In this document: positions 1 to 6,983 of the stretch, one piece after another
Layout: each line of letters opens with the position of its first letter
Numbering within the stretch: position 1 is the first letter of the stretch
Source of the DNA: Thauera sp. K11
GTDB taxonomy: Bacteria; Pseudomonadota; Gammaproteobacteria; Burkholderiales; Rhodocyclaceae
Assembly: GCF_002354895.1 (NCBI RefSeq)
Contig: NZ_CP023439.1
Span: 4,588,001-4,652,000 of the forward strand
Direction: 5' to 3'
DNA: 64,000 nt
The notes under the pieces: generated by a model
Databases searched by the model: none
What the model saw: only the letters and a program-made list of their open reading frames with translations
What the model was told of the DNA's origin: nothing
Made by a program: the position numbers and the translations under genes

Positions 1-277
1 TACCGAAGCCAACCTGAAGGGAACGATAAGCAGTCTCACGATCTGGAGCTCGAATGGACAAAATGGGCTTCGTAACCGCAGGATAGAAGCCCTCTTCGAC
101 CCAAATAGCTTCGAACCCAGTCATGGCGTTGAACTGTTCTACAAAGTGATCGGTCTCTTCTCGAACGATCTTTTGCACGCCTTCGTTCCCGAGGATCTCG
201 CCGTAAGTTTGCGCTTGGGCGAAAACGGTCGAAGTGAACATGGCGACGGCCCACACAAAAAATAAACGCGGAATCAT
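1..277 (-). CDS. secreted protein of unknown function, 3' end beyond window
   Basis: The reading frame is open from an ATG at 277 to the window edge (92 codons) with no stop, so the C-terminus is missing. The first 20 or so residues form a clear Sec signal peptide: a short basic start, a hydrophobic stretch FFVWAVAMFT, then a cleavage-like VFAQA. A strong ribosome site (AGGGAGG) sits 5-6 nt upstream of the ATG. It follows the membrane-protein gene at 291-812 by 13 nt on the same strand, so the two are probably co-transcribed. Base composition is clearly lower in G+C than the chromosome average, which suggests acquired DNA. I do not recognise the family. Confidence 0.6.
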   Translation of the reverse strand, partial: MIPRLFFVWAVAMFTSTVFAQAQTYGEILGNEGVQKIVREETDHFVEQFNAMTGFEAIWVEEGFYPAVTKPILSIRAPDRETAYRSLQVGFG

Positions 278-290
278 GGCATGCCTCCCT

Positions 291-812
291 TCAAGATTTA
301 TTGGCGCCAAATTTGACGTATCCGAGAGTCAGTTGGATCAAGCAAATTATGGCGAACAGAACCAGTGCGGCTAACGAGAATTTAAAAAGATCAGTCTGCA
401 CCAAAAGCAGCTTGTTCAGAGTGCCTTCGAAGTCAGAACACTTATTTAGGAGAAGGTAAGAAGAGCGACTTTGAAACTCTACTGCGATCCAGATTGAGCC
501 TGCAATGAGACTGAGCGCCGGTGCTAAAATTAGATACAGAAAGCGGATCATTTTGAAATGATGCAGATTTTTTGTCGTGATCAAGGCGACAATTCCCCCT
601 ACGATTGCGATGGCCCAGCTAAGTAGGAGTTCGCTCTGCTTCTGCATCGATGGAATTGCTGGAGTCCAATCAGCTTGCCCTGTCTTTAGTTCGGCAATCT
701 TAACGCAAGGACTTTCGTAGGTATTTTTCACCTCGACGATGCGCGCGCATGAGTATATGGCGGCCAACCCAATCTCTACGAGTAAAAGAATAGCGACAAT
801 AACTTTGCACAT
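291..812 (-). CDS. small integral membrane protein, unknown function
   Basis: The 173-residue protein has four hydrophobic segments at about residues 3-22, 62-80, 90-111 and 144-166. The loop between the first two (about 40 residues) is hydrophilic and contains two cysteines, as does the 112-143 loop, so periplasmic disulfides are possible. The ATG at 812 is preceded by AAGAGG at 6-7 nt. It is the first gene of a probable two-gene leftward unit with the secreted protein that follows. G+C is low (near 45%) against a 68% background, consistent with horizontal transfer. No family was recognised; a surface or defence-related accessory role cannot be told from sequence alone. Confidence 0.65.
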   Translation of the reverse strand: MCKVIVAILLLVEIGLAAIYSCARIVEVKNTYESPCVKIAELKTGQADWTPAIPSMQKQSELLLSWAIAIVGGIVALITTKNLHHFKMIRFLYLILAPALSLIAGSIWIAVEFQSRSSYLLLNKCSDFEGTLNKLLLVQTDLFKFSLAALVLFAIICLIQLTLGYVKFGANKS

Positions 813-818
813 AGATAT

Positions 819-832
819 CCTCTTATAAGAGG
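819..832 (-). promoter_or_regulatory. 14-bp palindrome covering the ribosome binding site
   Basis: CCTCTTATAAGAGG is a perfect palindrome just upstream of the ATG at 812. Its AGAGG half is the Shine-Dalgarno sequence of the membrane-protein gene. In RNA the two halves could pair and hide the ribosome site. In DNA it could be a repressor operator. Which applies is inference. Confidence 0.4.
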
Positions 833-1221
833 GTCAGTCTGAGGCGCAAACGCATTTTTCCCCACAGATCTGCGGGTCTCATTCCTCCACGGGGTTGGGG
901 TAAACTCGGGAAACCCCGCATCAGTAAAAACGATTTTTTAAACCGGTATCAAAATCTAGCAGAGGGCGTTAAGGTCACTTCGCCGGACCGGCAAGTATCT
1001 ATGTAAAAAGATGAGGTAAAACAGCGACAGGCAGTTATTTGCCGACAAGAGCTACCCGTCATGCAATTGTTTCAACATAGACGAACGCCATCGATCTGCA
1101 AGTGCGATGTAACAGTCACCGGCAGCTTGTGGCCGATAGTACGCTCTGGACATCTTCCCCGATAGCCGCCGGTCGCCGGCGGTTCAAGAATCAGACTCCG
1201 ATCAACAGCAAGGGGTCTGTC
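833..1221. other. intergenic region left of the recombinase gene
   Basis: No gene is supported here. It holds a GC-rich inverted repeat with GGGG and CCCC arms (about 893-919), an A/T-rich patch (925-955) that may carry the promoter of the leftward gene pair, and a short motif GTAACAGTCACCGGCAGCT at 1109-1127. Both halves of that motif recur at 3229-3257, beyond the cargo gene. Confidence 0.5.
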
Positions 1222-1842
1222 ATGGAAACCCGAGAACATCCGCATCGGGAAGCCTGGAACAAGGGGAAGCTGGTTGGCCAGAAGGCACCGCTCAAGGCCA
1301 AGGACATCTGGGCTATCCGTATCCATCTGCAGAACGCGCACGAGGTGCGCGATCTCGCCATGTTCAACCTCGCGATCGACAGCAAGCTTCGAGGCTGCGA
1401 CCTCGTCAGCCTGCGGGTGCGCGACGTGACGCATGGAAACCAGGTGCTCTCACGCGCGATGGTCGTGCAGCGGAAGACGCAGCGGCCTGTGCAGTTCGAA
1501 CTGACCGAGCCTACGCGCACGGCCGTGGCAGCGTGGATCGCGAAGGCGGGCCTGAAGTCGGAAGACTTCCTCTTTCCGAGCCGGCTGCACGAATCCCCGC
1601 ATGTCTCCACCCGGCAGTACGCGAGGATCGTCGAGCACTGGGTGGCGGCGGCCGGCCTGGATCCGTCCGCCTATGGTACGCACTCTATGCGGCGCACGAA
1701 GGCGACATTGATCTACAAGCGCACGAAGAACCTGAGGGCCGTTCAGCTCCTGCTGGGCCACTCCAAACTCGAGTCGACGGTGCGCTACTTGGGCATCGAG
1801 GTCGATGATGCCTTGGAGATCTCTGAGCAGATCGAGATCTGA
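1222..1842 (+). CDS. small tyrosine recombinase/integrase
   Basis: A 206-residue phage-integrase-family protein made almost only of the catalytic domain. The visible active-site set is Arg in SKLRGCDL, Lys in VQRKTQRP, the HSMRR box (His-x-x-Arg), His in LLLGHSKL and the nucleophile Tyr in VRYLG. The usual N-terminal core-binding domain of about 100 residues is absent, as in the widespread short recombinases of proteobacteria. The start at 1222 is chosen because AAGGGG lies 6-8 nt upstream; the frame is open further upstream but without a good ribosome site. It stands between two low-GC hypothetical regions, so it probably marks an integrated or recombining accessory segment. Its own G+C is close to the genome average. 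Confidence 0.88.
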   Translation: METREHPHREAWNKGKLVGQKAPLKAKDIWAIRIHLQNAHEVRDLAMFNLAIDSKLRGCDLVSLRVRDVTHGNQVLSRAMVVQRKTQRPVQFELTEPTRTAVAAWIAKAGLKSEDFLFPSRLHESPHVSTRQYARIVEHWVAAAGLDPSAYGTHSMRRTKATLIYKRTKNLRAVQLLLGHSKLESTVRYLGIEVDDALEISEQIEI

Positions 1843-2047
1843 CGCTGGAGGGGCCGCCCGCCAAGCACCCTTGAGGCGGCGGGCGGCAGCTTACGGTGGT
1901 GATGCCGAGACGGTACTATCGGCCAGAAGCAGTCGCCCAAGAAATCCAACATGATGGCTGCCTTCGCAGAAAGTCGGTAATAATTATGTTGTTGTATAGT
2001 CAAATGCTTATCCGTATTTCTTGCGACTCATTGAAGAGGGCAACATA

Positions 2048-2974
2048 ATGGGCGAAAGTAAACAACGCAAAATATCTGACTCTGGATATGGAGTACGACC
2101 TAAAGGCGGCCGGGGCATCATGCTAGTTCCGGACTTTCACGAAGACGGCACAAGCTCTGTGCTGCAAACTGCTTCGCAATTGAACGCAGAGCAAGTGAGA
2201 TTCGGACTGTGTTTTTGGGAGCGTATTGCGTGGCCAAGCATATATTCCCTCTCTAGTGCTAACGACGCTGATATGGATTTCCTAAGTAGTGCCGGTGTTC
2301 TGCTAAGACCAGAAGCTGTATTAGTGCCGAACCTAAAGTCGCCGGGAAAAGGCTTGGCCGAAACTTATTTTCGTGCATACCAGGATCTGGACGCAAAGGA
2401 GCCAGGCCGGTGGAGCTTATCGACTACAGCCGAGTGGGACATCAAATTTTTCCTAGGCGAGCACATCGCGCCAGACCGAGGTATCACCGTCTCGTTGCAT
2501 CGAGCCATTCCTATTCCGACTCGCAGCGTGATGTTGCATGACCTACTGGAATTCAGGGAAAAGAGAGAAGCAGAGCTTCTAGCACTGCGAGCGGAACTCG
2601 ACAACTGTAAACGCCTGATCACGAGCTCAACAGATCGCGCAGAAACGTTCGCGACACAGAGAGACCGCATCGATGCTGCATGTAGAGACTTACTGCTCGT
2701 TAGCCGCGAGAGGAAGATGCCAGTCCGTATCTCTGACCTGTCAATGTCGTTTGAATTCAATGGTCCTGCCGCTGTTTCAGCAACTGCGGCCGCTGCCGCA
2801 TTCGCCACCAATCCCAACTTCAATGGTCTACAGGCACTTCTGATTTCGATGGGCTTAGCATTGCCTTCCTTCATAAAAGTAACAGGTACATTTGGACTGA
2901 AAAATAAGACAAATTTGCAGAGATCTCCTTTCAGATACGTCAGTTATCTACATGAAGAGCTCGATTGGCTCTGA
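2048..2974 (+). CDS. hypothetical cargo protein next to recombinase
   Basis: 308 residues, soluble, with no signal peptide. The N-terminal two thirds resemble in style the poorly known proteins that combine a FWERI..P patch with a leucine-rich acidic-rich middle; DUF6236-like membership is only a guess. Residues about 165-215 (EFREKREAELLALRAELDNC and onward) are predicted coiled coil. An Ala-rich helical stretch (SATAAAAAFATN) follows at about 245-265. The ATG at 2048 has GAAGAGGG 7 nt upstream; a TTG 27 nt earlier is in frame but lacks a ribosome site. G+C is about 50%, far below neighbours, and codon use is atypical, so it is very probably recently acquired along with the recombinase at 1222-1842. 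Confidence 0.6.
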   Translation: MGESKQRKISDSGYGVRPKGGRGIMLVPDFHEDGTSSVLQTASQLNAEQVRFGLCFWERIAWPSIYSLSSANDADMDFLSSAGVLLRPEAVLVPNLKSPGKGLAETYFRAYQDLDAKEPGRWSLSTTAEWDIKFFLGEHIAPDRGITVSLHRAIPIPTRSVMLHDLLEFREKREAELLALRAELDNCKRLITSSTDRAETFATQRDRIDAACRDLLLVSRERKMPVRISDLSMSFEFNGPAAVSATAAAAAFATNPNFNGLQALLISMGLALPSFIKVTGTFGLKNKTNLQRSPFRYVSYLHEELDWL

Positions 2975-3494
2975 GATAATCAGCATCAATTAGAGATGAG
3001 CAGGCGCAACCCGTTCACCGACCAGGTATTTTCAGTTTGGTTCTGTTTGAGATTGCCGCAGTTTTGATGGCAGCACTGCTGCACAGCTGATATAGGTCGA
3101 CAGCGCTTGAACGGCTGCAATGGGTCGGTAGTTCCATTTCGCGCGATGGGGAAGCTGACGTTCGCGGCCGCCTGATGGCCGAACGGCCGGTGACTGACAT
3201 ATTACAGCCTGACTCCGCCCATCAGGCCACCGGCAGCTCCGGCCGAGTAACAGTCACATCCCAGAAGTCAGAGGGATGCCGAGCGCAGCATCACCGCACA
3301 AGGCGGCTGCCCTTCTCACCGGGGCGACTTCCGCATGCAAAACTCTTCAGCCCGTGCATGATCACCCTTGGCCTGCATCGATTCCCTACCGCCATTTGCC
3401 GCGAAACGTCTCGCCATGCGCGGCAAACGGCAGCGCCCCCCCTCTCATCCGCAGGCCTGCCCCCACCTGAGCAACCAACACCCCAGCCACTCGC
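2975..3494. other. intergenic region with short repeats, no gene seen
   Basis: No convincing coding sequence. At 3165-3260 there are interleaved short inverted and direct motifs: CTGATGG/CCATCAG, GGCCGGTGACTG and GTAACAGTCAC. Some of these also occur left of the recombinase (1109-1127). The rest (3300-3494) is C-rich, low-complexity sequence just beyond the stop of the usher remnant. Confidence 0.4.
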
Positions 3495-4373
3495 TCACCC
3501 CCCACACGCCACCTCCACCCGCGTATAAAACGCCCCAGGATCAGGCACCACATCCGCCGGCGCAATACGGCAAACAGCACCGCTGGCAGCCTTGATCGTC
3601 AGCGGTTGCGCCTTGTAGTCCTCCACCACGAACCGCTCGCCGTCCTCCATCAGAGCGACCAGCGAAGCATCCGGGCCGAGTACCTCGTCGCCAGCCCGCA
3701 GGCCGCTCGCGCCGCGCACGTGGAACATCACGCGCACCACCTGCACCGTGGGCAGCACGATGCGGGCGACGCTGCCGCGGGCGACTTGTACCTCCGTCAC
3801 CCCGCCCTGGTAGTCCACGTTTCCGGGCAGGCTGGCGGGGTCGATCGATAGCAGCGAGCGGCCGAACGGCGCCATCGAGGGTACGACGGCGTCGCCGTTG
3901 CCGTCCGTCGTCAGGCTGCCCGCGGGGCTGCGGATCTGCACGCCGGCCACGCGCGGCGTGCTCACCACGGCGAAGGTGTCCGTCACCCGGTTGGCGGTGA
4001 AGCCCAGCCCGCCTTCGTGCAGCACGACGCCGCCGCCGGCCGACACGGTGGTGCTGCGCCGGCCGTCGCTGATCGCCAGCGCGCCGCCGATGCGCGCGGC
4101 GTCGGCCCGGTAAGTGCCGGAGATCATCGCTTCGCCGCGGCCGGATTCCGCGCCCGTGGTGCCCACGGCCATGCTGTAGGCGGCGCGCTCGTCGAGCTGG
4201 GCGTTCATCTGCAAGCGCGCGGTTTCGGCGCCGCGCGACAGGTTCGCGGTGGCGGAAATCTGCGTCGAGAAGTCGAGGCTGCGCGTATAGCCGAGGAAGA
4301 AGGCCGAATCGCTGCCGGTGGCGCTCGACGTGCGGGTGGCCGGTGTTGAGCGAGTTGAGGTATTCCCATGCTT
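3495..4373 (-). pseudogene. fimbrial outer-membrane usher, C-terminal fragment
   Basis: The open frame matches the C-terminal third of chaperone-usher pilus ushers (PapC/FimD family): several beta-barrel-like strands (AFFLGYTRSLDF, AMISGTYRAD), then two C-terminal beta-sandwich domains ending CRIAPADVV...VACGG. The usher frame can be read back to about 4370 with no start codon or signal peptide. It stops at the Tn3-type inverted repeat, where a TGA appears in frame. At least 500 residues of a normal usher (about 800 aa) are missing, and no chaperone or fimbrial subunit gene is nearby. The gene was therefore cut by the mobile element or by later deletion and is not expected to work. Confidence 0.8.
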
Positions 4374-4411
4374 GGGGCCAGCTCACGAAACGGGAAAAAT
4401 CGTACGCCAAG
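4374..4411 (+). repeat. left inverted repeat of the Tn3-type element
   Basis: 38 bp. Aligned with the right repeat in reverse complement it shows two mismatches and one extra A in the A-run. The outer end is GGGG and the inner end CCAAG. Confidence 0.85.
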
Positions 4412-4424
4412 GGTTGTGGCGATG

Positions 4425-4441
4425 TACGGCAATCTGCCGTA
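4425..4441 (+). promoter_or_regulatory. probable autoregulatory operator of the toxin-antitoxin operon
   Basis: TACGGCAATCTGCCGTA is a perfect palindrome (7-bp arms, 3-bp centre) 25 bp before the antitoxin ATG. It touches a TATTAT sequence at 4440-4445 that could be the -10 element. Ribbon-helix-helix antitoxins of this type usually repress their own promoter through such sites; here that is inferred. Confidence 0.6.
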
Positions 4442-4465
4442 TTATTGCATCAGGAGGACCATACC

Positions 4466-4747
4466 ATGCCCGCAGCTATTTCTACCGCTCGCCTCGAAGC
4501 CCGGATCAGTACCGATCTGCATTCGATGCTCAAGCGCGCCGCCGAGCTTCAGGGACGCACGATGACTGATTTCGTGATCGCTGCCGTCCAGGACGCCGCG
4601 CAACGCGCCATCGAGCAGGCCGAAATCATCCGCCTGTCGCTGGCCGATCAGGAGTGCTTTGCACAGGCGCTGCTATCCCCGCCACAACCGGCGCCGGCTC
4701 TGGAGCGTGCTTTCGCGCGTCGCCGCAAGCTGCTGCGTACTGAATGA
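4466..4747 (+). CDS. DUF1778 (TacA-type) antitoxin
   Basis: 93 residues. The N-terminal half (about 8-50, LEARISTDLHSMLKRAAEL) is a ribbon-helix-helix DNA-binding fold. The C-terminal tail (about 60-93) is the toxin-neutralising segment typical of DUF1778 antitoxins. A strong AGGAGG stands 8 nt before the ATG, which decides the start. Its stop overlaps the toxin start (ATGA at 4744-4747), the usual arrangement of these operons. It should bind the GNAT toxin and, with it, the palindrome at 4425-4441. It lies wholly inside the Tn3-type repeats. Confidence 0.9.
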   Translation: MPAAISTARLEARISTDLHSMLKRAAELQGRTMTDFVIAAVQDAAQRAIEQAEIIRLSLADQECFAQALLSPPQPAPALERAFARRRKLLRTE

Positions 4748-5262
4748 GCGGCACGCCGTTCCTGCTCGCGCAGCTCGATGCCGCGTATGACCGCGCCACG
4801 TTCAACAGCGGTTCGGAACCGCTGGACCGCTACTTGCGGGAACAAGTCACCCAGGACGTTCGTCGCCGCGTGGCCGCCTGCTTCGTGGCGCTGGCTGATG
4901 GGCAGCACATCGCGGGCTACTACACCCTGGCGTCGGCAAGCCTGCTGCTCGCCGATCTTCCGGTCAGCATCGGCAAGAAGCTGCCGCGCTACCCGACAGT
5001 GCCAACGGTTCGCATGGGCCGCTTGGCCGTCGATCAGACATTCAAGGGGCACGGCCTAGGTGGTGCGCTCCTGGCCGATGCGCTCGACCGCGCAGCCCGC
5101 TCGGAGATTGCCGCCTACGCCTTGATGGTGGATGCCAAGGACGAGGCGGCGGGCTTCTACCGGCATCACGGTTTCATCGCGTTGCCCGACTCGCCGCGCA
5201 CCCTGTTCCTGCCGCTGGCCACCGTCCTGCCCTCACGGAAAACGGACAACAAAGCGCGCTGA
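4744..5262 (+). CDS. GNAT-family toxin (TacT-like tRNA acetyltransferase)
   Basis: 172 residues, the normal length for toxins that acetylate the amino group of aminoacyl-tRNA and so stop translation. Visible features are the N-terminal FNSGSEPLDRYL motif (20-31), the core strand RMGRLAVD (90-97), the acetyl-CoA pyrophosphate loop KGHGLGG (101-107), and the FYRHHGF motif (138-144) with its conserved Tyr139. All key positions look intact, so the toxin should be active and kept in check by the overlapping antitoxin. The specific tRNA target cannot be read from the sequence. It is the second and last gene of the Tn3-type element. Confidence 0.9.
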   Translation: MSGTPFLLAQLDAAYDRATFNSGSEPLDRYLREQVTQDVRRRVAACFVALADGQHIAGYYTLASASLLLADLPVSIGKKLPRYPTVPTVRMGRLAVDQTFKGHGLGGALLADALDRAARSEIAAYALMVDAKDEAAGFYRHHGFIALPDSPRTLFLPLATVLPSRKTDNKAR

Positions 5263-5271
5263 GGCAAACCA

Positions 5272-5400
5272 TTCTCGAAACTCGTTGCTTCGCCTCGGGT
5301 GAATCGAGAACGAATTTCGAGAACATCCCGGCCACGTTAGCACTGGAGTGCCGCTCGGCTTCTCAGCAAACCTTCTCGCAGACCTTCGTTTGCGAGAAGG
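5272..5400 (+). repeat. two hairpins between toxin gene and right inverted repeat
   Basis: The first is a pair of 15-bp arms (5272-5286 and 5309-5323, one mismatch, TTCTCGAAACTCGTT-type). The second is a perfect 10-bp pair (5371-5380 and 5391-5400, CCTTCTCGCA). They may be a terminator or the remains of a resolution (res) site of the parent transposon. Neither reading is proven. Confidence 0.5.
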
Positions 5401-5413
5401 CCACGTCAGTCCC

Positions 5414-5450
5414 CTTAGCGTACGATTTTCCCGTTTCGTGAGCTGACCCC
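5414..5450 (-). repeat. right inverted repeat of the Tn3-type element
   Basis: 37 bp, read on the minus strand GGGGTCAGCTCACGAAACGG and ending CGCTAAG. This copy is closer to the Tn3/Tn21-family consensus than the left one. Confidence 0.85.
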
Positions 5451-5626
5451 AAGCGTGGGCTGGAACAGGTGGAGAAACGGCTCAGTGGCCGGAAGAAGAC
5501 GTCCAAGGGAGGAAAAGATGCAGTCTGAAGAGGAAGCAGGCCGCCATGCACCACGTCCCTGATCCGAACGAATCGGATCCAAGCACATCTCGTGTCCCGT
5601 CAGACCAGGCCAGGGAGAACATCGCG

Positions 5627-6385
5627 ATGTACAGCAGCGCCACGCCATCGAGGAACTGGTTCGACCAGGGCGGCCAAGCCTACGCACGCTTCCGGCCGGA
5701 TTATCCGGCCCGGCTGTCCGCGTTCCTGTCCTCGATCGCCCCCGACAACGACCTTGCCCTGGACGTCGGCTGCGGCAACGGGCAGCTCACCCTGCAACTT
5801 GCCAGTCACTTTGCCGCGGTCGTCGGGGTCGACCCGAGCGCCGACCAGATCGCGAACGCCGTTCCCCACGAGCGCATCCGGTATCAGTGCGCCCCGGCGG
5901 AGCGGCTGCCGCTGCCGGATCGCAGTGCGAGCCTGGTCACGGCCGCCCAGGCAGCGCATTGGTTCGATCTGCCCGTCTTCTACGGGGAGGTGCGCAGGGT
6001 TGCGGTTGCAGGGGGAATCCTTGCGCTGATCAGCTACGGCGCGCCCAGGTCCGAACCCGGTCTCGAGGAGCGCTTCGGCCGCTTCTACCAGGAAGAGATC
6101 GGCCCTTACTGGCCCGCCGAGCGCAGGCTGGTCGATACGGGCTACGCGACCATCGACTTCCCGTTCGAGGAGTTGTCCGCGCCCCGGATGGACATCCGCC
6201 TGGACTGGAATCTGGCCGAGCTGCTCGGCTACGTGTCGACGTGGTCGGCCGTCCGCCGTGCGCGGGAAGCGGGGCGGGAAGACGTCCTCCGGTCCTTCGC
6301 GCACGAACTCGCGGACGCCTGGGGCGACGCGGGCATCAAGCGTTCGATCACCTGGCCCCTCAACATGCGGGTGGGAAGGATCTGA
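5627..6385 (+). CDS. class I SAM-dependent methyltransferase
   Basis: 252 residues with a Rossmann-type methyltransferase fold. Motif I LALDVGCGNGQ (43-53) binds S-adenosylmethionine, VVGVDPSADQI forms the acidic strand 2, and ASLVTAAQAAHWFD matches motif IV of the Methyltransf_11/UbiE-like group. The N-terminus (FDQGGQAYARFRPDYP) resembles stand-alone small-molecule methyltransferases of unknown substrate. The start at 5627 is preferred because GGGAGA lies 8 nt upstream; an ATG at 5546 is in frame but would add 27 residues not expected in the family. It stands alone just outside the Tn3-type element. Confidence 0.85.
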   Translation: MYSSATPSRNWFDQGGQAYARFRPDYPARLSAFLSSIAPDNDLALDVGCGNGQLTLQLASHFAAVVGVDPSADQIANAVPHERIRYQCAPAERLPLPDRSASLVTAAQAAHWFDLPVFYGEVRRVAVAGGILALISYGAPRSEPGLEERFGRFYQEEIGPYWPAERRLVDTGYATIDFPFEELSAPRMDIRLDWNLAELLGYVSTWSAVRRAREAGREDVLRSFAHELADAWGDAGIKRSITWPLNMRVGRI

Positions 6386-6549
6386 ACACGCGGCAGGGTT
6401 CCGTGCCGGCGGCCGGTTTTCGCTGCGGCGACGACGGTCGCCGACGGCGACGCGCCCACCTGGGAGAGTACGTGCCTCCGCGCGGAACGTCGCGCCCACA
6501 GGCCTAGGCGAAACACCCGGACGGAGCCGCCGCCGGACAGCATACGCAC

Positions 6550-6583
6550 AAAAAAAGAGCCCGGGCTCTTTCGGGCCCGGGCT
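6550..6583 (-). terminator. intrinsic terminator, leftward
   Basis: A 9-bp GC stem (AGCCCGGGC at 6558-6566 with its partner at 6575-6583) and an 8-nt loop are followed, on the minus strand, by a run of seven U (6556-6550). On the plus strand no U-run follows, so it ends leftward transcripts. Confidence 0.85.
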
Positions 6584-6619
6584 GAATCCACACCATTTGG
6601 AGGAGGGTGGAGGAGACAA
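6550..6619 (-). ncRNA. candidate small RNA with anti-Shine-Dalgarno run
   Basis: Read leftward, TTGTTG (6655-6650) and TCTAAT (6631-6626), 18 bp apart, form a possible promoter. A transcript from about 6619 would run 70 nt into a strong terminator at 6550-6583. Its 5' part contains UCUCCUCCACCCUCCUCC (minus-strand image of 6598-6615), two tandem copies of a sequence complementary to the Shine-Dalgarno GGAGG. C-rich anti-SD loops are a hallmark of several trans-acting small RNA families. An alternative is that this is the 3' untranslated region and terminator of the small leftward ORF at 6690-6845. Confidence 0.45.
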
Positions 6620-6689
6620 CTGCAGATTAGACGAAAGGATGGTGCGTCGCAACAATTCGACTGATGAAAATTTCTATCGTGCCATTAAT

Positions 6690-6845
6690 TTACTTATTGG
6701 CCGTTGATGCCTTCCATCCTTCCTGCATCGTCGCCACGATGCCGGCCGAGCCCGGTTTCCGGGCCATGGCCCCTGAAAGGCGCTCCAGGTATTGCGTTCG
6801 TTCCGTGGCAGACGTCACGCCCGGCCCCGGGATTCCGCCCGTCAT
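6690..6845 (-). CDS. possible small protein of 51 residues
   Basis: An ATG at 6845 opens a 51-codon frame ending TAA at 6690: MTGGIPGPGVTSATERTQYL, then a hydrophilic helical stretch ending KASTANK. The composition (Ala, Gly, Lys, Glu) looks protein-like rather than random, and the frame ends 70 bp before the putative small RNA and its terminator. No good ribosome site precedes the ATG. A second overlapping frame (an ATG at 6890, reading MEKIHKMLPPDETAD) is also plausible, so a frameshifted remnant is possible. Family unknown. Confidence 0.35.
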   Translation of the reverse strand: MTGGIPGPGVTSATERTQYLERLSGAMARKPGSAGIVATMQEGWKASTANK

Positions 6846-6890
6846 GATCCGCAGTTTCGTCGGGCGGAAGCATTTTGTGGATCTTTTCCA

Positions 6891-6918
6891 TTGTATCGTT
6901 CGACCGTAGTGCTATGCT
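6891..6918 (+). promoter_or_regulatory. candidate sigma-70 promoter
   Basis: TTGTAT (6891-6896) and TATGCT (6913-6918), 16 bp apart, lie upstream of the small coiled-coil gene at 6984. Confidence 0.4.
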
Positions 6919-6983
6919 GCAGTGCAATATCCAGGTGGATTTGCAGCACCCTGTCGCTGGACGGGCAACCGAGGACATTGTTC

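Larger units (their letters stand above)
4374..5450. mobile_element. Tn3-type mini-element carrying only a toxin-antitoxin pair
   Basis: Two inverted repeats, 38 bp (4374-4411) and 37 bp (5414-5450), begin GGGGYCAGCTCACGAAACGG and end near CGYYAAG. This matches the known layout of Tn3-family ends (GGGGTC...ACGG.AAAA...CGCTAAG). Between them lie only an antitoxin gene, a GNAT toxin gene and about 150 bp with two hairpins; no transposase or resolvase is present. The similarity of the ends continues about 9 bp outward (CCCAYGCTT). The 5-bp flanks (TGCTT and AAGCG) are not direct repeats, so no target duplication is visible. The left end abuts the usher remnant and no usher N-terminus follows the right end, so insertion was followed by rearrangement or deletion. 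Confidence 0.8.

Noticed and set aside
3175..3595. Several short open frames on both strands
   Set aside because: Low-complexity, proline- and arginine-rich translations, no ribosome sites and no family resemblance.
3495..4373. A functional fimbrial usher operon
   Set aside because: Only the C-terminal part of the usher remains, with no start, signal peptide, chaperone or pilin gene.
4361..5464. A 5-bp target site duplication of the Tn3-type element
   Set aside because: Flanks TGCTT/AAGCG (or GTATT/CTGGA if longer ends are assumed) do not match as direct repeats.
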